Shown here piece after piece: positions 63,220 to 64,000 of a DNA stretch of 64,000 nt. Every line of letters begins with the position of its first letter. Position 1 is the stretch's first letter. The notes under the pieces were generated by a model. The model saw nothing but the letters and a program-made list of their open reading frames with translations, did no database searches and was not told where the DNA came from. The stretch comes from Saccharomonospora azurea NA-128 (lineage in GTDB: Bacteria; Actinomycetota; Actinomycetes; Mycobacteriales; Pseudonocardiaceae), in the NCBI RefSeq assembly GCF_000231055.2, contig NZ_CM001466.1:3408368-3472367 (forward strand), written 5' to 3'. A program made the position numbers and the translations under genes.

Positions 63220-63491
63220 TGCCTGCCCTCGCCTGCGTTGGTGATGTGGCCGTTGGTCCTGCCGTGCGGTGCGTGGACTCCACGAGCCAGACAACTCGTT
63301 AGTGGAGCCGTTTACCAGGACTTGTCGGTGGACAGTACGAGGTACACGACGAACGGCGTGCGACGTCACCCGAGCAGAGTAATGGTCCGGCCGCTGACAG
63401 AGCCGCACGTGCAGAGGGCTGTGCACAATGCCGTGCATTCGGCGGTCGGCGCGGGGGTGGGTCACGCCCGAACGGGCGAGGTGGGCCGTCG
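63220..63491. other. Intergenic region near the right end
   Basis: 272 bp with short inverted repeats (TGCACAATGCCGTGCA) but no repeat copy and no clear gene. It should hold the promoter of the single-span membrane protein. Confidence 0.5.
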
Positions 63492-64000
63492 TCAGCCGTG
63501 GTCGGCCGCGATCAGATCGTCGTCGGAGAACACGAGCTTGCGGGTCTGCTCCGCGGTGGTGCCGTCGACGTAGGTCACCGTGACCGTGTTGAGCGTGTAG
63601 CCCTCGCGGGAGTCGACGTAGACCTCGCGGACCTCGAAGTACGCCACGTCGGCGTACCGTTGCGCGAGCCCGGCCGGACCCAGCGCGGCCAGCTCCCCGG
63701 TGGTCAGCTTGTGCGCGGCGTCCGGGTTCTCGGTGACGGTGTTGAAGTACTGCTGCGACCGCTGCGCGAGGACGTCGCTGTCGTGCTTGGCCCACAGCAC
63801 GACCGGGACGCGCTCGGTCGGCGCCGGTGTGACCGGTGGCTTCGGCGGCGTGGCGACTCCGTCGGTGCCGCTGGTGTCGCCGTGGCCCGGGTCCGCGCTG
63901 CCGTCGGCGCCGGTGTCGTCACCGACGTCACCGCCCTCACCGCCCTCACCGCCGTCGCCGGTGAGGGCGCCGGAGTCGGTCGAGGACGTCGTCCTGTGGG
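63492..64000 (-). CDS. Exported-type protein with a Gly/Asp-rich linker (5' end outside window)
   Basis: The frame stays open from the stop at 63492 to the right edge, giving about 169 residues. The visible N-terminal part is low-complexity (DSGALTGDGGEGGEGGD, then PPKPPVTPAPTERVPVV). The C-terminal about 95 residues form a compact mixed domain (VLAQRSQQYFNTVTENPDAA, YFEVREVYVDSREGYTLNTV). The linker style suggests a membrane-anchored or secreted protein whose anchor lies off the window. Function unknown. Confidence 0.65.
   Translation of the reverse strand, partial: HRTTSSTDSGALTGDGGEGGEGGDVGDDTGADGSADPGHGDTSGTDGVATPPKPPVTPAPTERVPVVLWAKHDSDVLAQRSQQYFNTVTENPDAAHKLTTGELAALGPAGLAQRYADVAYFEVREVYVDSREGYTLNTVTVTYVDGTTAEQTRKLVFSDDDLIAADHG

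Overview
This is a 64 kb window of chromosome from a high-GC actinomycete. GTG starts are common, third codon positions are strongly G/C, and the gene order follows the conserved actinobacterial block that in Mycobacterium tuberculosis runs from eccB4 (Rv3450c) to guaA (Rv3396c). The bldM, whiD/whiB3 and sigD neighbourhood is also Streptomyces-like. My best guess is the family Pseudonocardiaceae (a Saccharomonospora-like genome); this is inference from gene content and style, not a database match. I saw no rRNA, tRNA, CRISPR array, insertion sequence or phage gene.

Layout. 0.3-14 kb: a complete ESX-4-type type VII secretion locus (eccB, mycP, eccD, eccC, an Hsp70-like/Rv3446c-like protein, esxU, esxT), followed by two divergent envelope genes (a DUF4333 protein and a lipoprotein). 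14-25 kb: rplM-rpsI, glmM, a three-gene operon encoding an EspC-like protein, a large Gly/Pro-rich secreted-type protein and a coiled-coil protein, then an alpha/beta hydrolase, glmS and nnr. 24.5-27 kb: an SGNH hydrolase and xylulokinase. 27-35 kb: alr, an alpha/beta hydrolase, and the tRNA t6A genes tsaE, tsaB, rimI and tsaD. The tsaE-tsaB junction is interrupted by tetR, vat, vgb and a DUF5701-like gene. 35-43 kb: phoD, groES-groEL1 under a CIRCE operator, whiB, a repeat-rich helical protein, bldM, sigD and rsdA. 43-51.6 kb: DUF5319, guaB, guaB3, choD, a degenerate aldehyde dehydrogenase and guaA. 51.6-64 kb: membrane genes, a PspC/sensor kinase/response regulator stress module, a YfhO-GtrA-glycosyltransferase operon, two PASTA-less Ser/Thr kinases (one a pseudokinase), and two envelope proteins, the last cut by the window edge.

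The most unusual signal is a family of short imperfect palindromes. The best copies have 9-bp arms GACCGCGTT and AACGCGGTC around a 10-bp centre. About 23 copies occur here: in intergenic regions, overlapping stop codons, in a five-copy array with a period near 42 bp (32745-32935), and in frame inside at least three genes. The commonest form has no stop codon in any of the six frames. Copies lie on both sides of the inserted streptogramin-resistance cassette. I do not recognise this as a named repeat family.

The second notable feature is that cassette itself. Vat (streptogramin A acetyltransferase) and Vgb (streptogramin B lyase) are translationally coupled behind a TetR-type promoter/operator, so one chromosomal operon covers both components of the drug pair. 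Further points of interest are an aldehyde dehydrogenase homologue that has lost its catalytic motifs, a pseudokinase next to an intact kinase, and a BldM orthologue with Gly at the position of the phospho-acceptor Asp.
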